Origin: Tetraselmis striata
Lineage: Eukaryota > Chlorophyta > Chlorodendrophyceae > Chlorodendrales > Chlorodendraceae
Direction of reading: 5' to 3'
DNA length: 64,000 bases
NCBI GenBank assembly: GCA_006384855.1
Contig: VCJN01003207.1
Coordinates: 1 to 64,000, forward strand
The notes under the pieces were generated by a model, which had not been told where the DNA came from, searched no databases, and worked only from the letters and a program-made list of their open reading frames with translations. Within the stretch, counting starts at the first letter, position 1. Every line of letters begins with the position of its first letter. The translations under genes were made by a program, and so were the position numbers. Below, one piece after another: positions 10,956 to 23,325 of this stretch.

Positions 10956-13288
10956 GCGGACCATTTCTCCCACACGTGGCGGCTACCCCCAGGCGCTCTG
11001 CCCACTTCATTTTCCTCAGGCAGGTCCCTTGCAGTCATCCTCGCTGGCCCGATATCCCAACGTTCATACGTGGGAGAAGTGTAAGACAAGTGCAATGCTG
11101 CCTGGCGCGGGGCGTCCCCATTGCCTCGGGGGACCGGGGGGGGGGGGGGGGGGGGGGGATACCTGGAGACGTGGTCTACATGCAATTGCGGGGCCACTTG
11201 GACCCGCTGGGTTGTGCATGTAGCTCGTACATTATGCATTCCGCACCTGGTGGCGGTGGCGGCGGGGATACCGGACAGATCGGCTGCCCGCCATCCATCC
11301 CCCCCTAGCGCTCACACCGCCCGCAGCATCACCCGTAGCGACACGGGTACACGGCGGGTGAGAATACCCGCAACAGGCTGATACCCGCGGCCGGCGGCAA
11401 CTGTTCAGTGTCATCAAATTGATGTTGCGGGAGCAAGGGGTGTCGCGCTAGGTGAGATCTTCTCTATATGATCCAACTTAATAATTATTTCATCACAGCA
11501 GTAGCGGTGGAGTTTCGGGGTAGTTGTGCCGTCATTGTCGTCGCGGATTCAAACTTAACAATACACGGCAGTGTCAATAAGGCCGTCGTACGGGTTATTA
11601 TTACCTGTTGCAATAACCTACCTAGTGCCAACTCACATAACATTCTTAATTAGTAGTCAGCGCTCAAAACAAGTCGCTGAAATCAATGGTATTAGTACTG
11701 CTGTGAGACTTCTGTAAAGGTGTAGTGTCGAATCTATAGTCTCACAGGTCGCCAGGATCCGCCGGCGGCTTGTCATTGAGAACACTGCAATAAGTTGCAG
11801 TTCCTAGGCAGCTTGCCACCAAGAATATACTAGCAGCAGGATGATTACAACAACTCTAAAGCGGGATTGATGTAAAGCAGATACTTGCATCATGGTTGTA
11901 AAGCATAGGAACCCTTTATTTCCTCTCATCCGTGATGTGAAGGAATGACCTGCTTCCAACTACGCAAAACGAGTATACCTGTGGGCTATTGTCATGTGAC
12001 TTCCGGTTACCTAGGATCCGAAAAGGACTAGGGTGACTACTGAGTATTTAGTTGCTTTATTATTAACGATGACAAGTGAACATTGTGCAAATTCTAATAT
12101 GTACGGAGCAAAGCAATGAAACTACTATTAATTGCTGTGAGTATAGCAATAAAGCCTATCAGCAGCAGCATAAGACATTATGCACAGGTAGGTGATTTAT
12201 GGCTCCGAAACCAGACACGTGACAGCACACACACGCATGCGGATCCATGCAGTTTTACAAACTGATGGCATCATGCGAGTGCCGTGGCGCCGCCGGCGGT
12301 GATACGAAACACATGTATCGCGCCTTTTGCTCCAAGATGGCGTACAGGAAAACACCGGGCGCGGGAATAACAGAGTGCGTACAGATACAGAATGAAATAG
12401 CTTGAGAAGGGACCACTCGCCTGATGTTTTGGGAGTGCTGACAATGCCATAGCCTAACTCGCCGCCAATATAAGGTGCCATGCGTCCCCTGATCACAGAT
12501 AATTGACATCGCCATTTTTGCCAAGGTGCTCAACAAGCAGTAAGGATTAGACAGCAACGCGCTGAACTATAGGTATAGGGGCGGAGCGGTTATTTTCGTT
12601 ATTATTCTTTTTCTTCCCATCTTAAGAGACGCAGAGCTGAACGACCGAGTTCTAACGGCTCGAGGTCGCTCAGTGTGTACCATGGTACGAGTGGCCCGAG
12701 GCGAAACCGACTGAGTCGCAGCGTAGGTCGGCGCATCAGCAGCCGAAAGTCGACATCGATGATATCAACGCTCTCGACATATGGCTTCACGGTACTCCCA
12801 AGATCCATGATTTTGGCTTGAAAGTCTACTCGTCGACACGACTGATGTACGTCGTGCAACAACTGGAGGGTCGACTCCGTCGCTGCTGGTGGCAGTCGTA
12901 CAAAAATAAACCTGATATTCATTTTCATGAACCTGAAATCAGTGTCTTTTTCGACAACGCGCCGAGCAGCATCATGGAGCCGACACAAACACGGGCACCG
13001 ACACTACCCGTGTAGGCTCACCAAGTAGCGCAAAAGCAGTGCAGTGTGTGCTGCGTGCGATCTCACAGGCAGGCACCTGTCGCGCTTGTGCCTCGGTGCT
13101 TGTACTGGCCTCATGACGCTGGTGTCTACGGTTGGCGGGGGCCGGCCGGACGGCCGGGATATGCCTCCTGGCCTGTGTATGAGATAAAAGTAAGTAGTTA
13201 CAAGGAGCATGGTACCGTTACTAGTGAGGTTCAAATGCCCGTCGGGTCGGCAGTAGTAAGGCCGGAAAAAAGTCGCCCCTCCGCCCCT
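10956..13288. other. Gene-poor spacer
   Basis: A G tract lies at about 11138-11158. An open frame on the minus strand (about 12602-12988) has mixed charged/hydrophobic composition but no ATG start, splice context or motif, so it is not called. Much of 11460-12600 is AT-rich with no coding signature. This is probably the 3' space between the plus-strand gene at 9369 and the minus-strand WD40 gene. Confidence 0.5.
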
Positions 13289-14390
13289 TCACATTCGCAT
13301 GTCGCCCAGCTCCGCCGTGACCTTGGCGGCGCCCGCCGAGCCGGGCGGCTGAGGGTTGCTCAGCAGGGAGCTGCTGCGGCTGAGGGCGCGCGAGCCGGCA
13401 GGGCTAAACTTGGCGATGCGCCGCGGCGGCAGCGGCTTGGGGATCTCTTCGCCCGCGCCCAGCCCGGCGCTGCCCACGATGGCGCCGCGCTGCCCGCCGG
13501 ACGACAGGTGGTGGCGCCCCGCCATCGCCGTCTCCATGGCGCGCCGCGCGCCCAGCGTACCCACCTCCTCACCTGCCGGGAAGCGCAGGATGTTGGCCTG
13601 CTCCGTGCCCACAATGATCTCGTCCGTGTCCGACCTGTACGCACGGCATCCAGCAGGTAGCCTCAGCAGAACGTCGCCACTTGGAATTGCTATAATCTAC
13701 AAGGACTCGGCTAAGGTAGCGCTCACGGTGTTAATTTTCTCAACACGGAACCAGTAGTCGTTAGCCGCTACAGTAGGTAAGGAGATTGCTGCACGTCATT
13801 TCTGGATAATATTTTATTGCGACAAAAACACGTTAGTTGGTAGGATTACAGGCAAGTATTAGTCGCCATCACTTTTTACTTGGCCCGGGAAGGACGACGA
13901 ATATTGACAGCAGCATCAGCGCGCACGGTATATTAGTATTATTATTTACTGCGCTGTATATTATTGATGTATCATATATATGTATATATAATACTAATGG
14001 ATGAGCTGAATATAATATAATATACGAAATTCGGCAATACACTATACCACAAACATGCATTGCTCGAATGAGTGCTTACAAATATACAACCACTTTATTC
14101 AACTTGCAGAATAGTGAATCAACAACTATTGTCGCATGTGCAGTGTGCTGTCGATGTTGTGGAGAGAGTTTATACAACCTGATACCTGCAATTTAGAATG
14201 TGAGCATAATACGCCCCCCCCAGCTCTGCGAGATTACACGTGTCGCTATATTACGCAAGGTCATCGTGAGCACTATATTTCATAGACAAGTCGCAGTGCC
14301 ACTTGATCTGATGAATCCTGAGTCGCACCTATATTGCTCTGGGTCTGCTCTTGTTGCGAGGGTGGGCATCCACTGGAAGACTCATGTTGT

Positions 14391-14425
<35 letters not shown>

Positions 14426-17400
14426 TTCACCTGAGGGCGAGGCAGCGCAGCTCCTCGTGGTGGCTGTACTGCCGCAGGACGACTCCCGTGTTGTAGTTCC
14501 ACACCCGGATGCTGCAGTCCATGGAGCAGCTGACGAGGTGACCCGACAGCGGGATGACGTCCAGGCCGGTGATCGACTGCGTGTGCCCCGCCAGCGTGCG
14601 CAGGTGCGTGCCGGAGCGGAAGACGCCCCCCCTGCGGGGACGCACAAGGCAGCGGCAGCACCCCGATGCTCAGCGCCGCCCCTGGCTGCGCCAGCTGTCC
14701 GAAAGAGGCAACCACAGTTGCATTCAGGAGGGGAGGAAGGCTGCATCTGCTTGCGGAGGGTTCGAATCAAAAGGGCAGGGGGGGGCTCTACCCCGTGTTG
14801 GGCACCGTGTCCCACATCTTTATGTCCGAATCCTCCGAGCCGGAGAACAGAAAGTTGGCATCCAGCGCCATGCACGTCACCGCCTCGCGGTGACCCACGT
14901 GTTCGCCCAGAAGCCGGAAGCTGGAGTTGCTCCACACCTGCGACATCCGGGCCGCCGGGTCGCCGGGAGTCAGCCATGCCGGCGAGCGCGCCCCGCATAA
15001 TACCTGGACCCCCCACTCCTTACAAGTACAAGATGCCGGTCGGACTTCTTGCACGGGCAGCATGAATGTGGGGGTTGGGCGGAAGAGCACGCACCCGGAT
15101 GAGGTTGTCGTTCCCGGCGGTGAGGATGACCCGCTTCATGGGGTCGTAGAGGATGGAGAGCACCTCCACGCCGTTGTGCGCCTCCCAGCGCGCGATCATG
15201 TGCGGCCGGATGTCGCCCTCCTGCGGACACATGAGGGGCGGTATGGTGTCATGCCAGACACATGGCGTGTGGGGGGCGGTTCGTGTACAGGCCACGTGGC
15301 GTTGACCTCCAGGACGAGGTGGGCGTTGTGCGGGGTCCAAGAAGGGGGGGAAGGGGGGGGGGGGGGGGGGTAATACAGGGTGAGGGGATGCGGCGCCCAC
15401 CTTGCGCACTTCCCACACCGCGACCGTGCCGTCAAAGCTGCAGCTGAACAGGCGCTCCCCAAGATGGCCACTGCCCATGTCTATCTGTCCCACCGTCACC
15501 GCCGACACGGTGTTGGTATGTCGCTTCATGTTGAGCGTGGAACAGAGCTCCAGGTTCCACACGCGCACGTGCCCGTCGTCGTGGCCTGCACCCGTCGGGA
15601 GGGAGGGGATGTCGCATTGCCACAACTCCCGTCAGAGGATCGGTCAGGCAGCATTGAAAACTGCCCCCATCCATGTCGGTATTGACAACGACTCGGTTGC
15701 CATTCGCGCTGCCCCATCCTGTCGATGCGGCAATGTGCGGGTGCCGACGCACTTACAGGACTGCATTCGCCAGCACGCGCCATGCCCTTTCTGGCTCAAT
15801 TATAGTAGAAATAATGACAGATATCGGGGTTTTAAAACCCTAAACCATAGAACCCTAAACCCGAGTGTCAGGACGTCATGCCAACATCCGCATTGGAAAT
15901 GTTCACGCTCCCGTAAGTCCGTCGGAACCCCTAGCGAAACATCATCAAGCCGCCAGGCCCAATGCATCCTGCGGCATTCCTTGACATATCAGGCAGAGGG
16001 AGGAGGAGGGAGCTGCGCAACGAAGGGGGATGACGTGTGAGGGCCACCGCTGCCCGGTTGAGTCCATGGCGACTGTTGCATCACGGACGCCAACGCGGTA
16101 ATGACAACAATGATGACAACAATCCGCTCTGCCTGTCAGAGGTGGAGTCCAGACGAAACTATAGCAAGTGGTCGTCTGTGTTGCATGCAGACCCATTTTG
16201 GAGCCTGTAAAGCAGGGTTCTAATAGTTTGCTAGCCAGCCCTATTTCAGGCCCATAATAGGGGTTGTATAGTTATATTGGCACCCGTAGTTCGATAGCAA
16301 ACTCAACAGTCTACTAGGTTATGAATTCGGCAATTAGAAATCGAAACGAAAATTAAAAACGAGTTGACATTTTGGATTATTTTGATAGAAAACAGACCGA
16401 TAGACCTCAGCCGTATTGCGAATCAATTTCGAAAAACACTAAGTACATTGTTAGAGGTTATGTTGCCCATTCACAAGAATAAGTGCATGGTTTGAAACCT
16501 AGATGGCGATACAGGAATGCGGGCCCATGCACAGCGATAAGACACCGTGAATCATGCTGGCAGCATTCCGCGCTTTCCTTCTACGCGTCAGGTAATCCTT
16601 ATACGGTTAAACTAAACGCGTATTTAATGCAAAAATATATACTGGTAAGGATTACTCAACGCGTTGGGTAAGGATATGGCAGATGTATGTACTGCAGCAC
16701 TTTTTTTTTTTTTTACATTAGGGCTTTAACATATGCGCACTACAAACAGAACTAACAGCAACTACGAAAGGTTGCCAGCAAAAGAGAGACATAAGCCTGA
16801 AATGTATGTACTGCAGCAATATTGCACATGAAGAGTAAGTAATCCTTACTATCGCATCCAACCAATCTATGACGATGGAACCTCAGCAACAATTAGACGA
16901 AGAGAGTAGAGCAGAATAGAAATAAAAGTAAAACGCTGGAAAGTTGGCAAAACACGGCCAGCCCAGGCACCGCCGTTCAAAACTTGCCAACTACTGGTAC
17001 GAGTTTGTGTATATAATAATCTTTATGCTTGAGTTGTATGAAAGTCCTTAGAAGAATGACGACACGCCGCTCAGCCGCTACCAGCTTCGCCTCGTGCGGG
17101 ATAGCGGTAATCGCGTACGGGTACAGCGTGGGCGGGTGCGGGCGGACAGTGGCCAGCCGGCGGAGCAGCGCTGGCGGTCAACTCGGATCGTGACATGACC
17201 GGCGAAAAACACACCGCCCAAAGGTAGGGAAGCTCCAGCAGGGGGCGGACCCGTGATGACCAGCCCAAGGGACTCGAAGATGGTGAGGGCCGCGATCTCG
17301 GACTCCTCCTCCTCCAGCACGCGGATGCAGGCCATGTTGTACGGGTCCCACAGCCGCACCGTGCTGTCCAGCGCTGCACTGAACACGCGAAAGTCCTCGC

Positions 17401-17959
17401 TGTGCGCCCCCTGCGGGGAGCACCCGGGGGCGCGACACGCGCGCTTCTGTCAGCGCCAACCGGCTGCCTGGGCGCACGATCATAAGGCGGCCTCAAATCC
17501 CCTTGCCCCCCCCCCCCCCCCCCCCAAAAAAAACAAATCCCTCTGCCCCCTCAGAGGCGGCGAACCTGGCCGCCCTTGATGGCGTACAAGCAGACGACAG
17601 GTCCCTCGTGGCCGCCCGGCACAACGGCGTAGTCGATGTCGTGGTCGATGTCCCAGTACTCAACGCGGTCCTGTGGCACATTAGGCGGAGAGAAGATGAA
17701 TAGGAGGTGGCAATAGTGTCAGTAGGGCAGGGGCAAGGGGGCGCGCCGGTGGGGGGGGGGGGGGGGGAGCGTAAACAGTGGGCGCACGCTGAAGAGGATG
17801 GCGTAGTGGGTGGTGCCCTCCTGGCGCGTAATGCCCAGGATGGGCTCCTGCCCCAGCCGCTTGGTGCAGATGATGTCGGAGCGGTCAAAGGCGTAGATGG
17901 ACAGGTACCCGTTGTTGTCGACCAAAATGAACTGCGGGCGGGACGGAGGGAGGAGGAAA

Positions 17960-17993
<34 letters not shown>

Positions 17994-20449
17994 CGCAGCC
18001 GTCAGCTAGGGTGCTCGCAACAGGAGTTCATCCAGCGCAGTAGCAGCAGGGAGCAGGCGGCGGCCCGCTCCGGCCTGCCACCCATACACTTTTTCACAAA
18101 CAACAGACAAAAGTAAACCTTGGTGTGGAGGACTTCAAAGGTCGGAGCTTGTCGCAGCTTTTGCACTACCATGACGCGCCCATAAAGTAAACCCTATAAT
18201 CCTAAATAGACGATGTTCTGTGACGCTGGGCATAGGGTGGTCCCTGCACCCGGCGGTATCTAGGAGCGCGCCACACCGTCCGGCACGCCCTGCAAAATCG
18301 TCCGGCGCTCTCCGGCTGCAACTACTATGAGAGCCCCCCCCCCCCCCCCCCCCCCCCCGGGAAGGGACAGCTGCTGTTGTGTGGCACTGGTTTGGGGTGG
18401 GACATGACGCCGCGCCCCCCGTAGATGCATGCACCTTCGCACTTCTGCCCATTGCACTGCAAAACCCCCATAACCCCCTTCACTAGTGGACCGAACGTGT
18501 CTCAAACTCGTAGATTTAGTCATGGCATTCAAATTGCAAGAGACTCCATCCTAAAGCCTACCGAATGGCAAGGATATGCCTCCACGTATGCACTTTGCAG
18601 TACTGCGTTTTGTGCCTACCGAGGGGAAAGGGGTTGACGAAATGACATGGGATGCTGCCACAGTGTTGTGGCAAAGTGCATACACTAGGACGCATGTACC
18701 CTACAAGTTCCGGCCCTTCTAGTGTGAATGCATGGGATTCCATGACATCTCAGCCTGTAGTGCTCCAAAACCATTGGCAATACTGAGGCACACAACTAGC
18801 CCTAGATATTGAAGGGGGGGGGGGGGGGGGTGCAACCCCAACCAAGCGAGGTTGTGCGTACACTTCAATGCGTGCACCACCCAGCCCTACATACGCCGAT
18901 CCACCGGTGGGGTATGCAGCTCCCCCCCGCCTCCGCCTTCCTCCCCCTTGCCTGATGGGGCCGGAGGGGGTTGGGGCCAGCAGTGCGCCGCCCTGCCATG
19001 ATACCCACTCTGTGCCACACAGCGCCATGCCGCGCCGCTCGCACCTGGTTGTACGCCGCCTCGTAAGCGAGGCCGGTGAAGTGGCACCCGTTGGCGTTCT
19101 TCACAGTGCGCTCCAGGATGCCGGTGTACGAGTTAAAGACGGTCAGCGTGTTGTCGTACGACAGCACCGCCACACGGTGGATCTCCGGGATGTAGCGCAC
19201 CATCCTGCGCGCCATCACCCCCACCCACCTCAGCCGGCAGACGGGACACGTGAGGCATGTGGCTGTGGGTGCTGGTTGGCGCGTGCGAGAGCAACAAGAG
19301 AAGGAGGAGTAACTTTTCGGGGGTTGGTGTGAGGGGGTGGGCGCTCACGTGATGGTGCGCTCGTGTACTTTGCGGAACGCCAGCGGGGGGCCCTTCCCCT
19401 CTTGGTAGCGCCCATTGACAGTGAAGGTATACTTCTCAACGCTGCCATGGGCAGGGGCAGCAGGGGCAGGGGCAGGGGCAGGGCTTTAGTGGGGGGATAA
19501 CCGGCAGCGGGCAAGCTTGCGGACGTCCGTCCAGGCAGTTGGCGCCTGAGGGGCAAGGGGGGCCCGGCGGGGCGGGGCGCACAGGTGCATCTCTGGCTCG
19601 ACAATGGCGTCGATGTCCACGCGCACGACGTTCCCGCACTCGTCTGACACAAAGATGAGGCCGAGGTCGGGCGTCTGGTAGGAGCGGCTGAAGGAGAGCG
19701 ACCGCACCCAGCCCTGCATCTCCACCACCGTCGCCTGCGCCGGCAGCGCCATTTGCTGCTTAAGGGTGGGGCATCTGTCGCCATCACCGCTGACCCGGGA
19801 GCGGAGGCACGCCATGCCAATGGGCCGCCAGGGCGGGTGCGGAGTCAGAGGGGGGGGGGGGGGGGGGGGGGCTCACCACCGCCTCATACCAGGGGTAAAG
19901 CGCCTGGTCGCGGCCGGGCACGGCGCGCCAGAGGCGCAGCGTGCGGTCGGTGCTGCCACTGAAGACATAGTCGGCGGTGCGCTGCACGCAGGTGACTGTG
20001 CCGCCGTGGCCATTGAGCGTCTGCAGCAGGCAGGAGCCGGTGTTTTTGCCGGCCTGTGCGGGGTCCCACAGCTTGAGGGTGGCGTCCGCGGAGCCGGTGA
20101 TGAGTAGGCCGGCGCCGACGCGGCCGTCGCGCGCCTGCATGACGTGCATCGCGGACACCTGCCCCTTGTGGTTGCCGATCAGCCGGCGCTCCCCCACGCC
20201 TGGTTCCAGCGCGCGTAGGCTCCAGAACCACACCTGCGACGACTGCATGCCCAGGTACAGCCGCCGCGTGCGCGCCTCGTAGTCGCAGCAAACCAGCGCG
20301 TCCACCCGCTTCGCTTTGGGCCCCAGCTCCGGCTTCCCCACGCCGCGGCGCGGCTCCCACTTGCGCTCCTCCGGCTCAGGGGTGATGCTGAACATGTGCG
20401 AGATCTCGATGCACACCACATCCTCCTCACCCTCGCCGTCGCTCGCCAT
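13289..20449 (-). CDS. Large WD40-repeat protein (two propellers likely)
   Basis: Twelve exons in frame: 19877-20449, 19583-19755, 19349-19441, 19045-19204, 17788-17931, 17566-17670, 17251-17410, 15401-15585, 15095-15220, 14792-14937, 14431-14631 and 13289-13634. The product is 803 aa. The ATG at 20449 follows a C-rich leader. WD40 blades with GH...D and terminal W-D-like dipeptides recur: LITGSADATLKLWDP, VFSGSTDRTLRLWR, VFSAALDSTVRLWDP, LFSCSFDGTVAVWEV, LFSGSEDSDIKMWDT and VSCSMDCSIRVWNY. About 12 to 14 blades suggest two seven-blade propellers. The last exon is serine/proline-rich and probably disordered. Such proteins are scaffolds; resemblance to cilium-linked WDR49/WDR64-type proteins is possible, but I see no EF-hand. 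Two long introns (17932-19044 and 15586-17250) carry repeats, and C tracts follow several donors. Confidence 0.8.
14391..14424. repeat. G34 homopolymer in WD40 intron
   Basis: Thirty-four consecutive G on the plus strand. On the gene's sense strand this is C34, starting directly after the donor GTGAAT of the exon that ends at 14431. Confidence 0.95.
15837..15864. repeat. Two CCCTAAA telomere-like motifs
   Basis: CCCTAAA occurs at about 15838 and again within CCCTAAACCC at about 15853, inside the large WD40 intron. Two scattered copies are not a telomere array. The motif matches the plant/algal-type telomere unit, but chance is a fair explanation. Confidence 0.35.
16326..16540 (+). repeat. 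Dispersed repeat family, copy 2
   Basis: This copy lies inside the 1.66-kb intron of the WD40 gene, antisense to the gene. It shares TTCGGCAATTAGAA at its start, GTTGCCCATTCA in the middle and GGGCCCATGCACAGCGATA at its end with the copy at 2218-2438. Confidence 0.7.
17960..17992. repeat. G33 homopolymer in WD40 intron
   Basis: Thirty-three consecutive G lie in the WD40 intron just upstream (in gene sense) of the exon that starts at 17931. On the sense strand it is C33 about 30 nt before the acceptor. Confidence 0.95.
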
Positions 20450-21309
20450 GTCGCCCCACCTGCGACGGCAGCCCGCTGCAACAGCCCAGTCCCCGCTGTC
20501 AGCCGGCGTTGCCGCTCTTACCGCGCCCCGATGCCCACGTTCCGCCCTCCACCCTCCGCCCCACTTGTCGCGCCACCATCACCACCATATCAAACCCTTG
20601 TTCACGAGCCTTCCATCCCCGATATACGCTCTTCCCCGGACGCCTATCCTAGCCGCTGACTCCTTCAGCGCCGCTCTTGGTGCTGATCCATCCCCCACGT
20701 GGTCCTCTACCAGATGTGCGTGCGTATGTCATGTGCAGTGTGTCTCATGGCAACGCCTCGAATCTCATTGGCCGCTGCCTCATGCAATAAGGCATATAGA
20801 AACTAACCAAGTTTGTCAGAAGACATGATGAAGTTGCAACTATCAGCCTCCTGATGCCCCTGCAGCCCAGGGTTGGGTGGCACTCTGCTCTCTACCCACC
20901 ACCACCACCACCCCCTCCCCCCCCCCACACCCGCACACCCTCCCCCCTCCTGCCCTCCTCCCTTGCCCACATACCCTATCGCGAAGCTCTCTCTAAGACC
21001 CTCGCACACTGATTGCTCCCACGCCCCGCAACCCTCTCGCGACAATTTCATCGCGCGCCCGCTCAGCAGCAGCCCCAGGCCAGGTACAGCGCCCTCGCGG
21101 CCAAGCTCCGGGCGGCATCAGGCGAGCCCCTCGGTAGCGGGCGCGCGCCCGCCGCGCCGGAGCTGGGAGGCAGCCAAGCCAATGGGCGCATGGCCCAGCT
21201 GCCGCTGGCCAGCCACGACATGTGCGCGGAGGCATGAACCCCAGAACTTGGAGGGGAGAGGCCGTATGGGCAGGCAATAAAACGGCAGGGGCACTCGCCC
21301 TCCCCCCCC

Positions 21310-21310
<1 letters not shown>

Positions 21311-21341
<31 letters not shown>
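21311..21341. repeat. C31 homopolymer
   Basis: Thirty-one consecutive C in a C/T-rich spacer. No confident gene surrounds this one. Confidence 0.95.
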
Positions 21342-21344
<3 letters not shown>

Positions 21345-21721
21345 TCCTTCTCCCCCGGGCTTGACGCTCTAGCAGCGCACCTGTCACTCAGCCGAGGCGG
21401 GCGAAGGAGCACCAGGCAGCCGCGGCACCCGCAGCGTCGACCACAGCCGCGCCTCCGGCCGACCTCACAAGCGATCCCCGGGGGACGCAGAAATGGCGGC
21501 AGCGGTTGGAGAAGAGTCGCCGGAGGCTGGGCAATGATGGTTTGTAGTGAAGGGCCGCACAGTCGCGGCGGCAGTTGGGGATGAGCGAAGGAAGTTGCCG
21601 CGGCATGCGCTTCCCGCGAGCATTCATGCCGATGCCTGAGCAGTTGCTGCCGCCGCCGATAGCAGCTGTGCCGTCGTACCCGGGTAGTGATGATGCGTTT
21701 GGTTACGTACACACTTAGAGG

Positions 21722-21784
21722 ACCTTTCCGATTGCCTTTTATTTTGGTGATTTCCGATATCGCCTTCTGCTGCTAGCTCATGTA
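21722..21784 (-). mobile_element. Half copy of MITE family
   Basis: 21756-21784 is identical to the 29-bp inverted repeat of the element at 59644-59755 (contains CGCCTTCTGCTGCTAGCTCA). The adjoining 21722-21755 resembles the reverse complement of that element's interior (GGTGATTTCC and a T-rich run). Only one end is present here. Confidence 0.7.
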
Positions 21785-21914
21785 ATTCTATGTTACGTAC
21801 GCACTTACACGGTTACACCCGGGTAGTTCATTTTTTTGGTTACCCGGGTGGCCGGGTAGTCGTCGCCTTATTGCTGCCACTCGCGCGCGATTATTAACAC
21901 CGCCGATAGCGGCA

Positions 21915-22184
21915 TAAGGATGAATAAGGTACGTCCCTTGTCCGCTCGGTAGAGCGGTCGTCTCGTATGCGAGAGACCCGGGTTCGATTCCTGGCCGATG
22001 CATTTCGGCAATATCGGCCCGACGTGTCCCGGGTTGACCCGGTTGATGCATTAGCCCTTCGGGGTTCGAATGAGGCGATGGTCTATGTGCTATGCCAGAC
22101 CTACGACTGCAGTTGGCGCACGAGGTCAAGTCCTGGGGCGGCTTCGGCCGATGTCCCGGGGCAAACTCTTAAGGATGAATAAGG
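21915..22184 (+). mobile_element. tRNA-related SINE with target duplication
   Basis: The body is 21930-22169. It is flanked by an identical 15-bp direct repeat, TAAGGATGAATAAGG, at 21915-21929 and 22170-22184, the mark of retroposition. The head is tRNA-like: a TAGAGCGG region resembling an A box, an anticodon-arm-like hairpin (GTCTCGTATGCGAGAGAC) and a perfect B box, GGTTCGATTCC. The 5' acceptor strand does not pair with CCGATGC, so it is not a working tRNA gene. A tRNA-unrelated tail ends in GGGGCGGCTTCGGCCG. A diverged second copy lies at about 59233-59566. Pol III would transcribe an active copy. The partner LINE is not in this window. Confidence 0.85.
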
Positions 22185-23325
22185 ATTTATATCCATTGCG
22201 AATATCGCGGAGTTTATCATACTGTGCTACTGTATACTCTATTTATGAAAAATTCCGCCCAGCATCTGGAAATAAATATTTGAATGATATCCATCACGAT
22301 TTCACGCGCGGTCGCAATTGCCGTTTTATTTTTCCGCCCCCGGGACAGGACTGGCAAGGCAATTGTCGTCGTTCTAACCGCACAGGTTGGTACGGGCAGC
22401 ATAAATGCAAATCATCACACTCAAATAGCGGCAGTGCTCTTTGACGCTAATCCTTAGTAGCTACATCAGGCGGCCAAAATCGTACTATAATAAAATGATC
22501 CTTAATACGACTGTGATCCTGGGTTCACGTTACGCGCGCTTCTGCTCGCAACAACTACGACGTGCGTCGTCGTAATCCTTAAAGGTTACTCGGAAGCGCT
22601 CCGAGAACGGTATGTGATGGCGCCGCCGCGCGCCGATACAAGCGACGGCGGCGGCAGCCTCACGCAGCATAGCAGTTTGCCTCCGCACAGCCAATTCGAC
22701 TGCCGTTCTTGCCCAAACACTTCCGCGCCAAGGCCGTGCCCAAACACTAGGCGCGGCGGTGGTCTGCTGTAGTCGGCGGTTGTGGTGGGGGTTCGGCCGG
22801 TCCAGGCGCTGGTCGGGCTGGCTCGCTGGGCGGTGGCGGCGCGCGCCGCCGGGAGGGGAGCCGCCCCCGCTCAACGGGGCTGCGCCGCGGCGCGCTCCGC
22901 AGGGCTCACCTGGTCCGCGTGCACGGTCAGGAGGTCGGCAGTGGGAGCGGAGGGGGCGCCGTCTCGAGAGGTGGGAGGGAGAGCAGGGCTAAGCGCAGGT
23001 GAGCTATGCTGGTGCAGGCAGTGCCTTGCAGCATATTGATTGCAACCAACACGACAATCTATTCCACCTGGCGCATTTACATTAATAGCCTCAAAATTTA
23101 GTTTATATAAAATCGTGAGTGATAGCTCATCGAAGTTCAGTTAATTAGCACGCCGTAATCATTTATCAAACTGCAGCGAGAGATAGCGTCCAATGATCGT
23201 CCAGTTCAGCGCGGAGTATTACCAGAGTGCCCCATCAGTTTCCTCCCTTTACAGGCGGTTTGATTCATTTGCCTGCTGCGGTCACTGGGATACTCTGTGA
23301 CGGGTCTGAGCGCTGTGCACGCGGC

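Larger units (their letters stand above)
20450..23325. other. Spacer with repeats and SINE
   Basis: This stretch separates the WD40 gene from the Sua5 gene. 20450-21300 is CT/proline-codon-rich sequence, probably the WD40 5' region. A plus-strand frame near 21063-21237 ending in LASHDMCAEA looks faintly coding but cannot be joined to anything. A C31 tract is at 21311-21341. A MITE-related half element (about 21722-21784) and a SINE (21930-22169) follow. 22560-23000 is very GC-rich and unresolved. Confidence 0.5.

Noticed and set aside
12602..12988. Possible minus-strand gene of about 128 codons
   Set aside because: No ATG at the start, no splice context, no motif, and the opposite strand is equally open.
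15837..15864. Telomere or internal telomere array
   Set aside because: Only two CCCTAAA motifs, not in tandem, lie within an intron and far from any sequence end.
21930..22005. tRNA gene
   Set aside because: The B box is perfect, but the acceptor stem cannot pair and the sequence continues into a SINE body with target duplications.
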